Below, piece after piece: positions 40,801 to 52,800 of a DNA stretch of 64,000 nt. The notes below the pieces were generated by a model. That model did no database searches. It was not told the origin of the DNA and worked only from the letters and a program-made list of their open reading frames with translations. Each line of letters begins with the position of its first letter. Within the stretch, counting starts at the first letter, position 1. Made by a program: the position numbers and the translations under genes. Origin of the DNA: Megalonaias nervosa (lineage: Eukaryota > Mollusca > Bivalvia > Unionida > Unionidae). Location of the stretch: positions 62,001-126,000 of the forward strand of contig JAECUM010092842.1 of assembly GCA_016617855.1 (NCBI GenBank), given 5' to 3'.

Positions 40801-43800
40801 TTTTGTGTCCATGACAAAACTCCAAAACAGTTCAAGATATCATTAAGAAATCTGATACATATATTAGACTAGTGATGTTGATTTTTCCCTTTGTTATTCT
40901 CATTTTAATATTTTATTTTAATATTTTATGTATTTTTCTCCATTTATTTATCATCTAGCCACCATTCTGGTACAAAGCTGGTGATGCCTATTACTTCCCA
41001 GTATATCTTGTACATATGAACTTCCTTGATATGAAATGTCTGATACATCATTCTATTTCCTAGTAAACATTTTGGCAGGGTGGAGGATGTAGATGACAAC
41101 ATCATATTTTGCAATCATGGAAGGAAGGACGTAGGCCAGAACAAAGACTTCTCTGACCATCTGACCAATTACTTTTCTTTAACTGAAGGACCTGGTCCTT
41201 TATCTGAAAAGGAACCTACCATGGATTCTGATATGGCTGAACAAGACTGTCCTAGAAGCACTGTCTAGAGTCTTACTGACTCATCTTTCATATAAAACTA
41301 GCTTCTAGACACTTTTGGCTGTGTTGGCAGAATCAATGAAATTAATGCTTAATCGATCAACCTGAGCTTTCTGCAGTTTACCACAATAGCTCAGTTCTGT
41401 CATAATGGCCTCTGGTTTCTTTGCTATAAACAGTCTTCTTCTCATAGGGAATTGGTCTTTTAACTTCAATCTACTGTCTGCTTTTGACCTTTATTAACGA
41501 GCACATCTATAGAACCCGATCAGGGCATTGTAATAGTACCTGAAGCAAACTGGGCTGATCAGGAGTTCTTACTTTTTCTTACTGCTCAGAGAAAGAATGG
41601 GTGATATTCCTGCAAAGTTCTGTGAACCTGGATACATTGGGTTATCCAATTAGCCTACAAGGAACTAAACTAAGTCAGATGCATTTCTTAAGCATATTGG
41701 CTTATGAGGTTAGGGCAGTCACCACCATCATGATGTTTGAGCTCAACTGCTCCCAGAAGAGCATCATTAAAGCCTTGGGATAGAGGTTAGTGATGACATC
41801 CAGCTCTTACCACAGAAAGCTTCATCCCATGTAGTTTAGCTGAACCTAGTGGGACTTATATTATCAATGCGTTAGGCTACCTTCGTAGTTTGCTCAGCAG
41901 TTTTATAATGATCTGGGTTACACTACTCTGCTGGAATTGTGAGAGTGAAATATTTTTTGTCAAACTGCATCCATTCTTTGTTGTTTCTGAACCGTAGTCC
42001 ATGTTTCAGACAAGAGGCAAAGCTGATTTATATATATGGGGTAAGGGAGTGTAACTCCTTCCGTTTACCTGTTCTTCGTATTGTGATTGGGCAATGTATT
42101 TGAAAAAGAAACCAGTTGTGTTTCTTCAGTAAAACTTACATGCACTTCTGCACCAGTAGTAAGTGATAAGTGATAGGATTTAGTGCCAATCCCTCCGTTC
42201 ATTCAGCTTTCCTTCTAGGGGAGATCACTCTTGTATATGTATCACTGCAAGATGACATTTGAGCATTTTTATTGCTAAAACAAACCAAAAGATGTGTTGA
42301 ACATTTTGTTTAGCTTGGGTATGCTGGATTTGCAAGATTATGGATGCTTCTAACATATTATGAACGGGTTGTATTTCTGAAGAAACAATTGTACTCTGAC
42401 TTGATTCCTTGCTATATTAGCTCATGCTGTATATTATGTATACTTTATTTGTTTTTTAATCTGTTATTTGCCTTTCCATCTGTATATTTGTACACATTTA
42501 TGTTCACTCTGTAACTAAAGCAATTGGAAATAATCGCACTGAAGCTGTTGGGATTAATATTGTTTCACTTAAAGTTTGTCACATATCACACTCATGGTCT
42601 TATCTTTAAATTCAAGGTTGCAGATCATCATTACAGATAATTAGTTTTCATGTCTGTCCAGTAACACTTTATTTCTATTTGAAAAGACTGTTGTGATCCC
42701 TGTTAACTTGAACATCTTTGTTATCAGTTGTTTTTTTACCAAATGTCTGATTGTATCTTCAGGATGAAGCCCATGTATTTTCAATGTCAAAGTTACATTT
42801 TTAGATTTTAACTTTTAATAAGCACTGTATAGCTAGAATCATTGTGATGTATTACATGGACAATGTTTCATGTCTTTGTTCCATTGTTATTGTGTTGTCC
42901 TCATTATGAACAGTGGGAATAGGAAATGAGAAAACGACTTTGCTTGTTACGTGCAGGCCCTGTGGTTGTGGTGCAGGTGAAGCAGGCTGCACAGAATGTG
43001 GGGCATGTCGTTCATGTGCAGGAGAGCAGCATGCAGATGGTGAGGAAACAGATGAAGCCAAAATGTTTGATGTGTTTAAATCCAGAGACCAGCTTGCATT
43101 TGACCTGTCCAAGGATCTAATCCCTTTGAACCTAATAATGGGTGAACATATGCTTTGTCTTACCTATATCCCTTTATAATTTGAAAGATGCACATGTGAT
43201 AAACTTTATAGCTGTATTTGTTTTGTAAAGACTGAGACTATTGTTAATTGTTTGCAGGTGGCTAAACAGTTTAGGACTTCTTGCTTATTTATTTTCTGAT
43301 AGGAAAAGGACTAGTGACTATGTACCTTTTAACTCGTTAACCTTGTGTGCCATGAGTACATGTCATGAGTTTGTACCCTACTTCCGAGTTCTGTACTGTC
43401 AAGATCATTTATGATATACCAAAGTTTGTGGTATTACAGAAAAGTAGACAGATGTAGCTCTCGAATGATATCAAATAATCTTGACTTTCTACTCGCATTA
43501 TAAAATACAGCGGGAAAAACATAATTTTTTAGACCTAATTTTTTTTATACCCAAACATTTGCCAGTTGTCGGAGCAGGATTTTGTGTCCAGAGTTTTGAC
43601 TTTTTGGCCTGAGATCTAAAGCACACCAGTATGAACTGTACACAGACAAGCGAACCTTTGCAAAAAGTAGGATAAGTTTGAGATTTGGACACAAATTATG
43701 GGTCTAGTAAGCAAAATAAAAAATAGATTTTTACCATTCTGCACTTGTGCAAGCAAATTAGACAATTTCCAAAAAAACATCTTTAACACAACTAGGCATA

Positions 43801-46800
43801 TGAACATTAAAAATATCAGGAAGCAGATGTATTTGATGATGTATTCAGAAATAAGCCCATAAAATGCGTTTCCTACTCCCATTTCAGGTGAAAATGACAA
43901 AAATCTCAAGGGGTTAATGAGTTAATCAGTTTTAGACTTGTAGCAGAGTTCACCAGTATTTTCTAAGCATTGGCTTTCTTAAGGTCATAGAACAGACTGA
44001 AATGTTGAATCTTTGGATGGAATGGAAGTCTTCAGTCATGCTTGTTTCTTTTGTTTATTATTTTTTTCTCTTTGGTTGAAGTAATTGTTCATGATGGTTA
44101 ATCACCATGCTTTTGGAAAAAGAACATCTTTGTGCCAAAAAGCTGCCATGAATTACTGAAAACCATGCAGATGTATATCAGAATTTTGTGGAAGATTATA
44201 TTAGTGTCGTATTTTTTCCTGACTTCACCATTGTCAACTAATGTCATTTCCAGATAATAAATATAAGCTGGTGATGGAACATTCAGATTTATTAACTGCT
44301 CTGACAGGAGTAATGGGTCAAATTTGCTTTATCAGGCATGTTAATAACATGTGTCTAGTTTACTACCAAATGATCATGAATTAAAAATGTACCAAATTGG
44401 TCTTGGCCTTGTTCATGCTCTTGCTGTGCAGAAAGATCTTATAAACTTCAGAGTACTAAAAGTATTGATTATGTACTGGTTTCCCATACTAATAAAGTTT
44501 TGCTGTTATTGTAAGCATTGAATTTGGCATCAGCTTTTGCAGGTTTTAAGGTACTTTTATTAGTTGAACATGTGCATGTTTTTTTTGCACTGCAATAACG
44601 TTAGCTTATTGTAGCGTTTCATGAAAGTCTAGGTCTTTTGTGCAAAGTGAGTGGAAGAAATCTAGATGCCTTGTTTTTCTTGAGTGCTTATATTAAGCAT
44701 AGACATTGTATTAGGCATGGTCAGTGCATTTTATTTGGAACTAAATCATTATTCAACAAATGCATCTTGTCAAGTTCATATCTTTGAAATGCATCATCTG
44801 CTGTGCAAACTCTGCATGTCATGCTTATCTCATGCAATTCTGGTCTTTTAAAGGTCAGTATAGTCAGAAGAACATGCAGTTCTCATCTTTTAAAGGTCAA
44901 TGTAGTCAGAGGAACTTCATCTTAACTGGATATTGAGTGATGGGCACATCAGTGTGCAAGAGAACAATGTTCATTGAACATTCGATGCTGATAGTATCCG
45001 GCTATGCCTGTTTAAATTGTGCCAATTAGCATTCAACACCAACAGTATCTGACTATGCCTGTTTAAATTTTGCCAATTAGAACTGTAACAAATTAGCAGA
45101 CTCCATGTGCCTTAAATTGAATTGATGACTATCTCACCTTACTAAAAAGCTTCTGATTTCAGATTGGTATTTATTATCTTAAACATTTCACCTAAAACTT
45201 AGCAGCATTTTCAAAATAACATTTTCCTTGCCCTTGGAAAAGGAAAAGGAGGGATGGAGTGTGAAGGTGCATGGAAATTAGAGGTCAGAACCTGCTAATT
45301 CTAAATTTCTGTATTATAGCAGCTCTGGTGTGAGATTTTGAACTTTAGACAATACTGAAAACTTTATTCAAAAGCTTCATATTTTGAAATGATGCTAAGG
45401 AGGATGAGGGTGCTTGGAATTGAAAGAATGTTGTTTATTGTTCCCATGTTCTTTATATGACATCAGTCCATTCAAAGTTATGAGACTTACGATCATACCA
45501 AATGAAACCTTTAACTTAAATCTTAACCAAGGGTTTTTAAAAGGTTATCTTTACTTGATCTCAGGGAGTGAAGGCATGGAGATGAAAGAGCCATGCTTAC
45601 TGGCATAGTCTACAGTCCAGGTATGACATAACTCCTCTGAATGTCATGACCATGCAGAAACTTAAATTTAAAAACCATCACCACCTCTGTTATAGTGAGT
45701 GGAACCTATTTATGGCCTATGGCTAAGGTGAGACAAAAATCACGACTTGTACACATGTAATATGCTATACCATCATCGTAAAATCATTCAGTATTTAGAT
45801 ATCAGAATCACATACAGTATACTGACTGCATTACTTGTACACCTATTCCTTGATAACTCGGGCACATTGGCATCCAAAAACATGGACTGCAGCATAAGCA
45901 AGTGTGAGTTACCTGTGTACCTCTGAAAAAACTCAGTTAAGAAAGGAAATCTGCAATGAGAAGACATAGAGTTTGTATATGTGGGATGGATGGTTTTAAA
46001 TGGTTGAATATTATTTCTATAATCATGTTGTGAATAATTGTCCAGAAATATTCTTTTATAATGAAGCAATTTGCATCTTTGAATCAGTTAGTTTTCAGGA
46101 TAGCCAATCTTGGAAGGATCATCAAAAACGTTACTCCAAGTGGTTTGTTGTTGTTGTTGTAGGGCTTAACGCCATTTTTCAGCACACAATAGGCTATACA
46201 TGGCGGCCAGTATTAATGGTGGAGGAAGAAACCAGGAAATACCCGGAAAGAACCACCAACCCATGAGAAGCTACTGGCAAGCTTTCCCACATATCCACAT
46301 TCGCCGAATCCGAGACTCAAACCCACGCAGACAGAGGTGAGATGGCAGTGATCCCTAACGGAGAGCACTTTAGACCACTCGGCCACTTGGGGCCCCCCAA
46401 GTGGTTTGAATACACCAGTCAAAACATTGTGTAATATTTCACTAGTTTATGACATGGATACATTTTAGTGTTATTGTTGAATCAGAACAGAACTTGATTA
46501 TTTATAGAAACAATGTCAAAACTCAGATTCTTTATTGTTTTTTAATATTTACGTTGCAAGTAATCACAAAATTAATACTCATTATGGAGCATTCTTCTGA
46601 GTGATAAATTCAGAAATTTAAGCTCACTTCAAACGTTGGTTGGATCTCACTTTTTCATAAAAGATCCTATCTATGTAACTCGGCTTTTCATGCACCATGC
46701 ATGTTTTCTTGTTTCACAATCACATCCTGATCACATCTGTAAATGAGTAGGATAAACCACTGAATAACATTAGATATTTTAATTATGTTTTTAATATTTA

Positions 46801-49800
46801 AAACTGTCCAATTAGTCAGTTGAAATGAGTTGAAACACAACTGTGACCACTAGCTCTTATACAAAAATAGGCTCTAAATGCCTTTTAACTCCCTTTAGGT
46901 GATTTCCTAGAAAAGATCAAATTAATATAATAATACAAGTAGGTCTACCGCCTCAGATGCGGGAGGTTGCAGGTTTGAACCCCGGCTGAGTCATACCAAA
47001 GACTTATAAAAATGGTCTAGCAGCTGCCTCACTTGGGACTCGGCATTAAGAGGTTAGTGTTAGGACTGGTTGGCCTGGTGTCAGGATAATGTGACTGGGT
47101 GGGACATCATGCTACATGTCTGTGACATGATGTCCCAGTGGTAGACATCACTATAAATTGTCACACTGCAGACAGCATAGCAATATGACTGAAATATTGT
47201 TAAAGTTACATTAAAAATGCAAAACACACACACACACACAGAACAGGTCTAATTTTAATTGATTTTAAAAACATACTTTGGCTCTTAGGGCTGTTCCATT
47301 TAGACATACATGGTACCCAGAGAAGTCAGCTTTTTAAAAATATATGCCATGGTACTTTGATTTCACAGAGTTCATATTAAATTGACAATAAAATTCTAAA
47401 TTGCATCTATGGGTGAGTACTCCACATTAAAAGTGCCTTTGCTGGGTCCCAGGTATGTTTTATTGGAACAGCCCTTAATTGCCCATTGACATCTCTTTGA
47501 CAGTCAGTTGACACTTTACATGTTTGAATACAGGTGGGCATATCACATTTATGGTGAAAATAATAAAACGAATGATAGAACTAACCTAAATTTCACCTGA
47601 CAATACTTGTTGATTTGTATAAATTTCTTAAAGTGTTACCGCCAGTAGGCATTTCCAACATTTTTCATTCATTGATAGTTCATTGCATATTATTTGCAGT
47701 GCATTGAAAATTAATTTTTTTAAAGAAAATTTTTAAAAAATGTATCAAATTTTATTAGAACTGAACTTTATTTTGGTACTATATAGCCAGTCTTGTGCTG
47801 ATGTGCCTTTAAACCCAATACATGCATGCATACATACCTACCTACCTACCTACATACCCAGTTGTAACTTTTATATAGCAGTCACCTGGTCGCTGTAGCC
47901 ATTGTAATTCCTCTCCAACAAATTTCTGATATAAAAGTCATGTATACAATGGTCACCTGCTTTTGAGAATCAGTGGCCAGGTGTTTCATAAGCAAGTGAT
48001 GGTTTCTCCCTGCTTTAAGCAGACACATGGGCATATCAACAGTGACTGCTGTATATATGTAAATTAAACATTTTGCTTGATGAGGAAGGTATTATTTAGA
48101 TAAAGGAACAGCACATGAATCAGTGTATAAACATTTACTATCATTCTTGTGCTTGCTGTACTCCAGACACTGTCAATGTAACTAAAAGATGTAAATATGT
48201 AAAATTCGATAGTGTGGCAGATTTTATCATTAAAGAGAAAGAGGTTCAAAGCAGTTTGTTAGCACATTGGTAAACAAAAGTAGTGGTATAGTAACAGCAG
48301 AAATGTGAGTCACCTTTTGTAATATTGTGACAGGTATTGTTTAAAATCCTATTTTTTGTTGTATCTAATGATAAAGTTAATTTATGAGGAGAGATATGTA
48401 TTCATCCCATTTCATTAGGGTCAGGGGTCAGTACCAGTAACCATATTAAACTTCTTTTCATTCCCCATTCTTCCTGTCACATAAGCTGACTTTTTATTTG
48501 TACATCCTGTACAACTGATTAATTCAATATTGTTTGAAGTGTCAATGCCAGTTACTAAGTCTGATTGTGCAGGTTAGCTTAAGAAGGTGTCAGTCCTCTG
48601 TTTCAGTTATGTTTAAGCTGTCAGTAATGAAATTAGTGTTTCATTTATGTGTAAGCTGTCAGTTAGTAATGAAGTTTGTGTTTCATTTATGTGTAAGCTC
48701 TCAGTAATGAAATTAGTGTTTCATTTATGTTTAAGCTGTCAATTAGTAATGAAATTAGTGTTTCATTTATGTTTAAGCTGTTGATTATTAATGAAATTAG
48801 TTTTTTTTTCAGTTATGTGTAAGCTGTCAGTAATGAAATTAGTGCTTCAATTATGTGTAAGCTGTCAATTAGTAATGAAATTAGCATTTCAGATATGTTT
48901 AAACTGTCAATTTGTAATGAAATTAGTATTTCAGTTATTCATATGCTGTCAGTTAGTAATGAAATTAGTGTTTCATTATTAGTGTTTCAGTTATTTGTAA
49001 GCTGTCAATTATTAATGAAACCAGTGTTTTATCATGGTGCACAAAACAAGGACCAGTGATTCTTTTTAGAAAAAATGTTAAACATCAGTGGTTGTTTACT
49101 TTACATGATGGATTAAATTGAGTAGGATATAGTAATCAGTGTGGAACACAACTTTCGGAGAGAACATGTACCTATAATTTATGATTTTTACTGAATTGCA
49201 CACAAAATTAAATCTGTTTAATAATGCAAGTAATAATAACAATCATAATAACATTCCTAATGATACTGATATTTGGTGAATGGTATTTGTTCAAAATCAA
49301 GTTTGAAAGGTGAACTGCATACAGAAGTCACTTTTATACAAAGGCCACTTCTGCTTGTTCCCACTGATAGCCATTCATAACAGTTTTGACAGTACTTGAC
49401 ACTTAACTTTGGTTTGCACATGCACTTGTTCAATGGATAGTTTATTATTATTGTTATTATTATTATTATTATTATTATAGAATTCTTTCACTGAATAGTT
49501 ATGTAAAACATAAGTAAAGTTGTGGTGATGTGAATTTCTTACAAATATTTTCTTTCAGTGACCCATGGGTGTATGTCATGTACCAGAGAGGGTTAACTGT
49601 TAAAACAAGTTTAAAATAGAACTGTTTTTTTTGCTTTGTTTTCATGTCATGTGCTGCTAATCATACTGAATGTTAAGTTTGTTACTGTACAGTTACATTT
49701 AATAATGAATTCTGTAAGCCACTGATTTAAGTTTGTAAAAAAAATGGTTCAGCAATCCCATTTATTATGTTCCTAAATTTTATGAATTATTATCTCAGGT

Positions 49801-52800
49801 GTAGGGCGGGGTGGCAATTCAGGAATTCCCCTAGCAAATTTTATTAACCGAGTGAAAAAGGCCAAAGCATTGAAAGAGAAAAATCACAAAATCAAGTCCA
49901 GCAAACAGAAGAGTAAGTATTGCATGAAACTTTTTCTTAAACTTTGCTTCTTCTATAGTTCTTAATACAGTTCTCAACTTAAAACTGGTCATTGGATAGA
50001 TATATTTTTATTAGTAAATTTGTATCATGCATTTCATAGGCCATTATGCATAGTATGTCTTTGAAGAAAAGTATAATAGCACTATTCATATGAGAAAAAA
50101 CCCACTTTTATTTACCTCAATCTTTGATTTTACAACTTCAAACAAGTACGAGTTATACACACAAGTTCTAACAAGTGAAACTCAGTTCTCTTAAAGCATT
50201 GTCAGCTGCATTTTCCTTGAAGAGGAGAAAGTTGTGGTACCTTGATAAATGGGCAGCTGTGGATGGACAGTCACTAAATTTAAACAGTTTTAAGTCATTG
50301 TAATCTCAACTGGGATACATAAATAATAAACAAGTCTCTGAACAACAGCTCTGTCCATGAATTGACATTTTGTTGCCAGGTATCATGTTTTTTTGTGTTT
50401 TATAGAGCAGTCAGATTGGACTGTGTCAAACAAACAGTGTAAAAACATAGTCCATTAAGGTTGATACGGTCAATCACAGAAAATGTTGTAAACTGTAAAA
50501 CCTCAAGTATGACCACTGACTAAAATGAGCAGAAGGGGTTGGAATTGGTAGGCGATTTGAACTAATCTGAGACATTTGCTGATATACTTGGTAAATGGGT
50601 AAGGTAGATTGTTGTTATTTCGAAAAGCTGTCTAATTTTTGTGGTGGCCACAGTAGCGATTTCAGTGAAATGATTTTTTGATATACAGTAGAGTTTTTTT
50701 TGTGAATTGACTGTTAATTTATTGATATATACTAATGATTTTAGTGAAATGACTAAAATATTGATTTTTTTTTTATACACAGTAGCATTGTGTTTTTGTG
50801 ATTTGACTGTGTTGATTTATTAGTATACAGTATTAATTTTAGGGAAATGACCAAAGTATTGATTTATTGATATACAGTATTGATTTTAGTGAAATGACTA
50901 AGGTATTGGTTCATTGATATACAGTATTAATTTTAGTAAAAGGACTAATGATTTATTGATATATATTATTGATTTTAGCAAAATGATTAAAGTATTCATT
51001 TATTGATATACAATATTGATTTTAGTGAATATTGCCTTTGGGGTGGTCACAGTATTGATTTTAATGACTGATTCCCTTGCGGGTGAAAGAACTAAAGTAG
51101 ATCATGATTTAGTGATATGTATCTTTCCTTTATGTCTGAGTCTGTGTTTGATGTAGTTTGATTATACATTACATAATGGTAGATATTTTCCTTTTGGATG
51201 AGAAGACTAATATTCATTCTCTGTTTTAATGATGTTATTCGCATTTTAGATGAGGCAAGTAATCTCACCAATGATCAGGAGGGAGAATTCAGCAATAAGA
51301 TTGTCAGTCTTCCCCCAGCAGAAGTCACAGTGGGGTCAGGAGAGATTCCCATTACTCAGATCTCATGTGGGACACATCACACAGGTATATATCACATGGA
51401 TGTTTTGTAAATATCTTCATCAATACGGCTTCAGATGGAACACACCACAGAGCTAAATATTACTTTCTCAAGGAAAGTAACTCAGTTATACAAAAATGAG
51501 GTCACTGGGGCTTAATTTTCTCACTTAATTGTCATTTGTATTTTCAGCTTTCCATTTGTAATATTCTTCATATCATAAACCCTATTTCACCCTCATTCAT
51601 GCAAAGTGGTATGTGGATACAACTCCGGGAGAGCAAGGCAGTCATACAAAATATTAGTCACTGTTCTATTTTTCATGTTTGAGTGGCTTATGCATATTTA
51701 AATCTGATTTGTTATATTCTTCACATCTTGGGTTCTATTTCATCCTTGCTGATGCAGTGTGGTATGTGAATGCATATCAGAGAGAGCAAGGCATTCACAC
51801 CAAAATCAAGTTGTTGTTGTTGTTGTAGGGTTTAACGCCATTTTTCAGCACAAGATAGGCTATACATGGCGGCCAGTATTAATGGTGGAGGAAGAACCCT
51901 GGAAACCCCGGAAGAACCACCGACCCACGAGAAGCTACTGGCAGGCTTTCTCACGTACCCACGTTAGCCGAGCCTGAGACTCGAACCCACGCAGACAGAG
52001 GTGAGACGGCAGTGATCCGTAACGGTGAGCGCTTTAGACCACTCGGCCACTCGGGCCCCCCAAAATCAAGTCACATTGACTTAATTTGTATCCATAGCAA
52101 GGCATTCCCACCAAAATTAAGTCACAGTGACTTAATTTTTATGCATGAGTGGCTTTTATATTTTCAGCTATTTCACCAACACTTAAGGAAATTAGTTTGT
52201 GGATACATTCTCAGTAAGAATAAGCAACCAGACCAAAAGTAAGTCACTGTGACAATTTCCATCCTGAGTAATTGATGTATTTTGAGCTATCAGTGTGTTA
52301 TGCTTTCAATATCATGGATCCAATTTCATCTGCACTCATAGATATGTGGTTATATCTCAAGGATAGCAACTCAACCATACTTAAAGTTAGCTCTATATTG
52401 AATAGAGTTATGATCCTTGACAATTAACTTTGCTTGCAGCCAGCAAAGCGCTGCACCCTTACATGCAGTTTGATGCCATTTGATATGTGAATTGCCTGTT
52501 ACATGTACATATGCCTTTTGAAGGTTTTGTCTTGTCATATCAGATTTTTATTTTTCAGTGAATATTAAATCTCCATTACAGCTTCCATAGCTTAGGAACC
52601 ATTCAAAATAATCAGATGCAATTCAGTGTTGTACAGTCTCATAAACCTAGATGTACAATTAATGGGTTTTATCTTGTGAACTTTATCTTGAATAGAGTTA
52701 TGGCCCTTGATATTTAACTTGATATCTTAAAATGGGATGTTGCTGTAACTGGTGTAGTTCAAGAACCATTCAACATATTATGAATCAGTTTGGTACAGCT

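Larger units (their letters stand above)
37395..42956 (+). other. Intron after exon 7
   Basis: Donor GTAAGA, acceptor GTGCAG. It contains a hAT-like element, a degenerate repeat split by a SINE, and otherwise unique sequence (39000-40230, 41800-42950). Confidence 0.75.
43142..49798 (+). other. Intron after exon 8
   Basis: Donor GTGAAC, acceptor TATCTCAG. It holds a TTAA-type MITE, two short direct duplications, two SINEs and a 42-bp array. 45100-46130 and 47250-48560 show nothing recognisable. A small MYCBP2 linker exon here cannot be excluded. Confidence 0.7.

Noticed and set aside
42926..43120. Alternative + frame across exon 8
   Set aside because: It crosses the acceptor and lacks the conserved CGCG..C..C..C pattern, which is in the frame set by exon 7.
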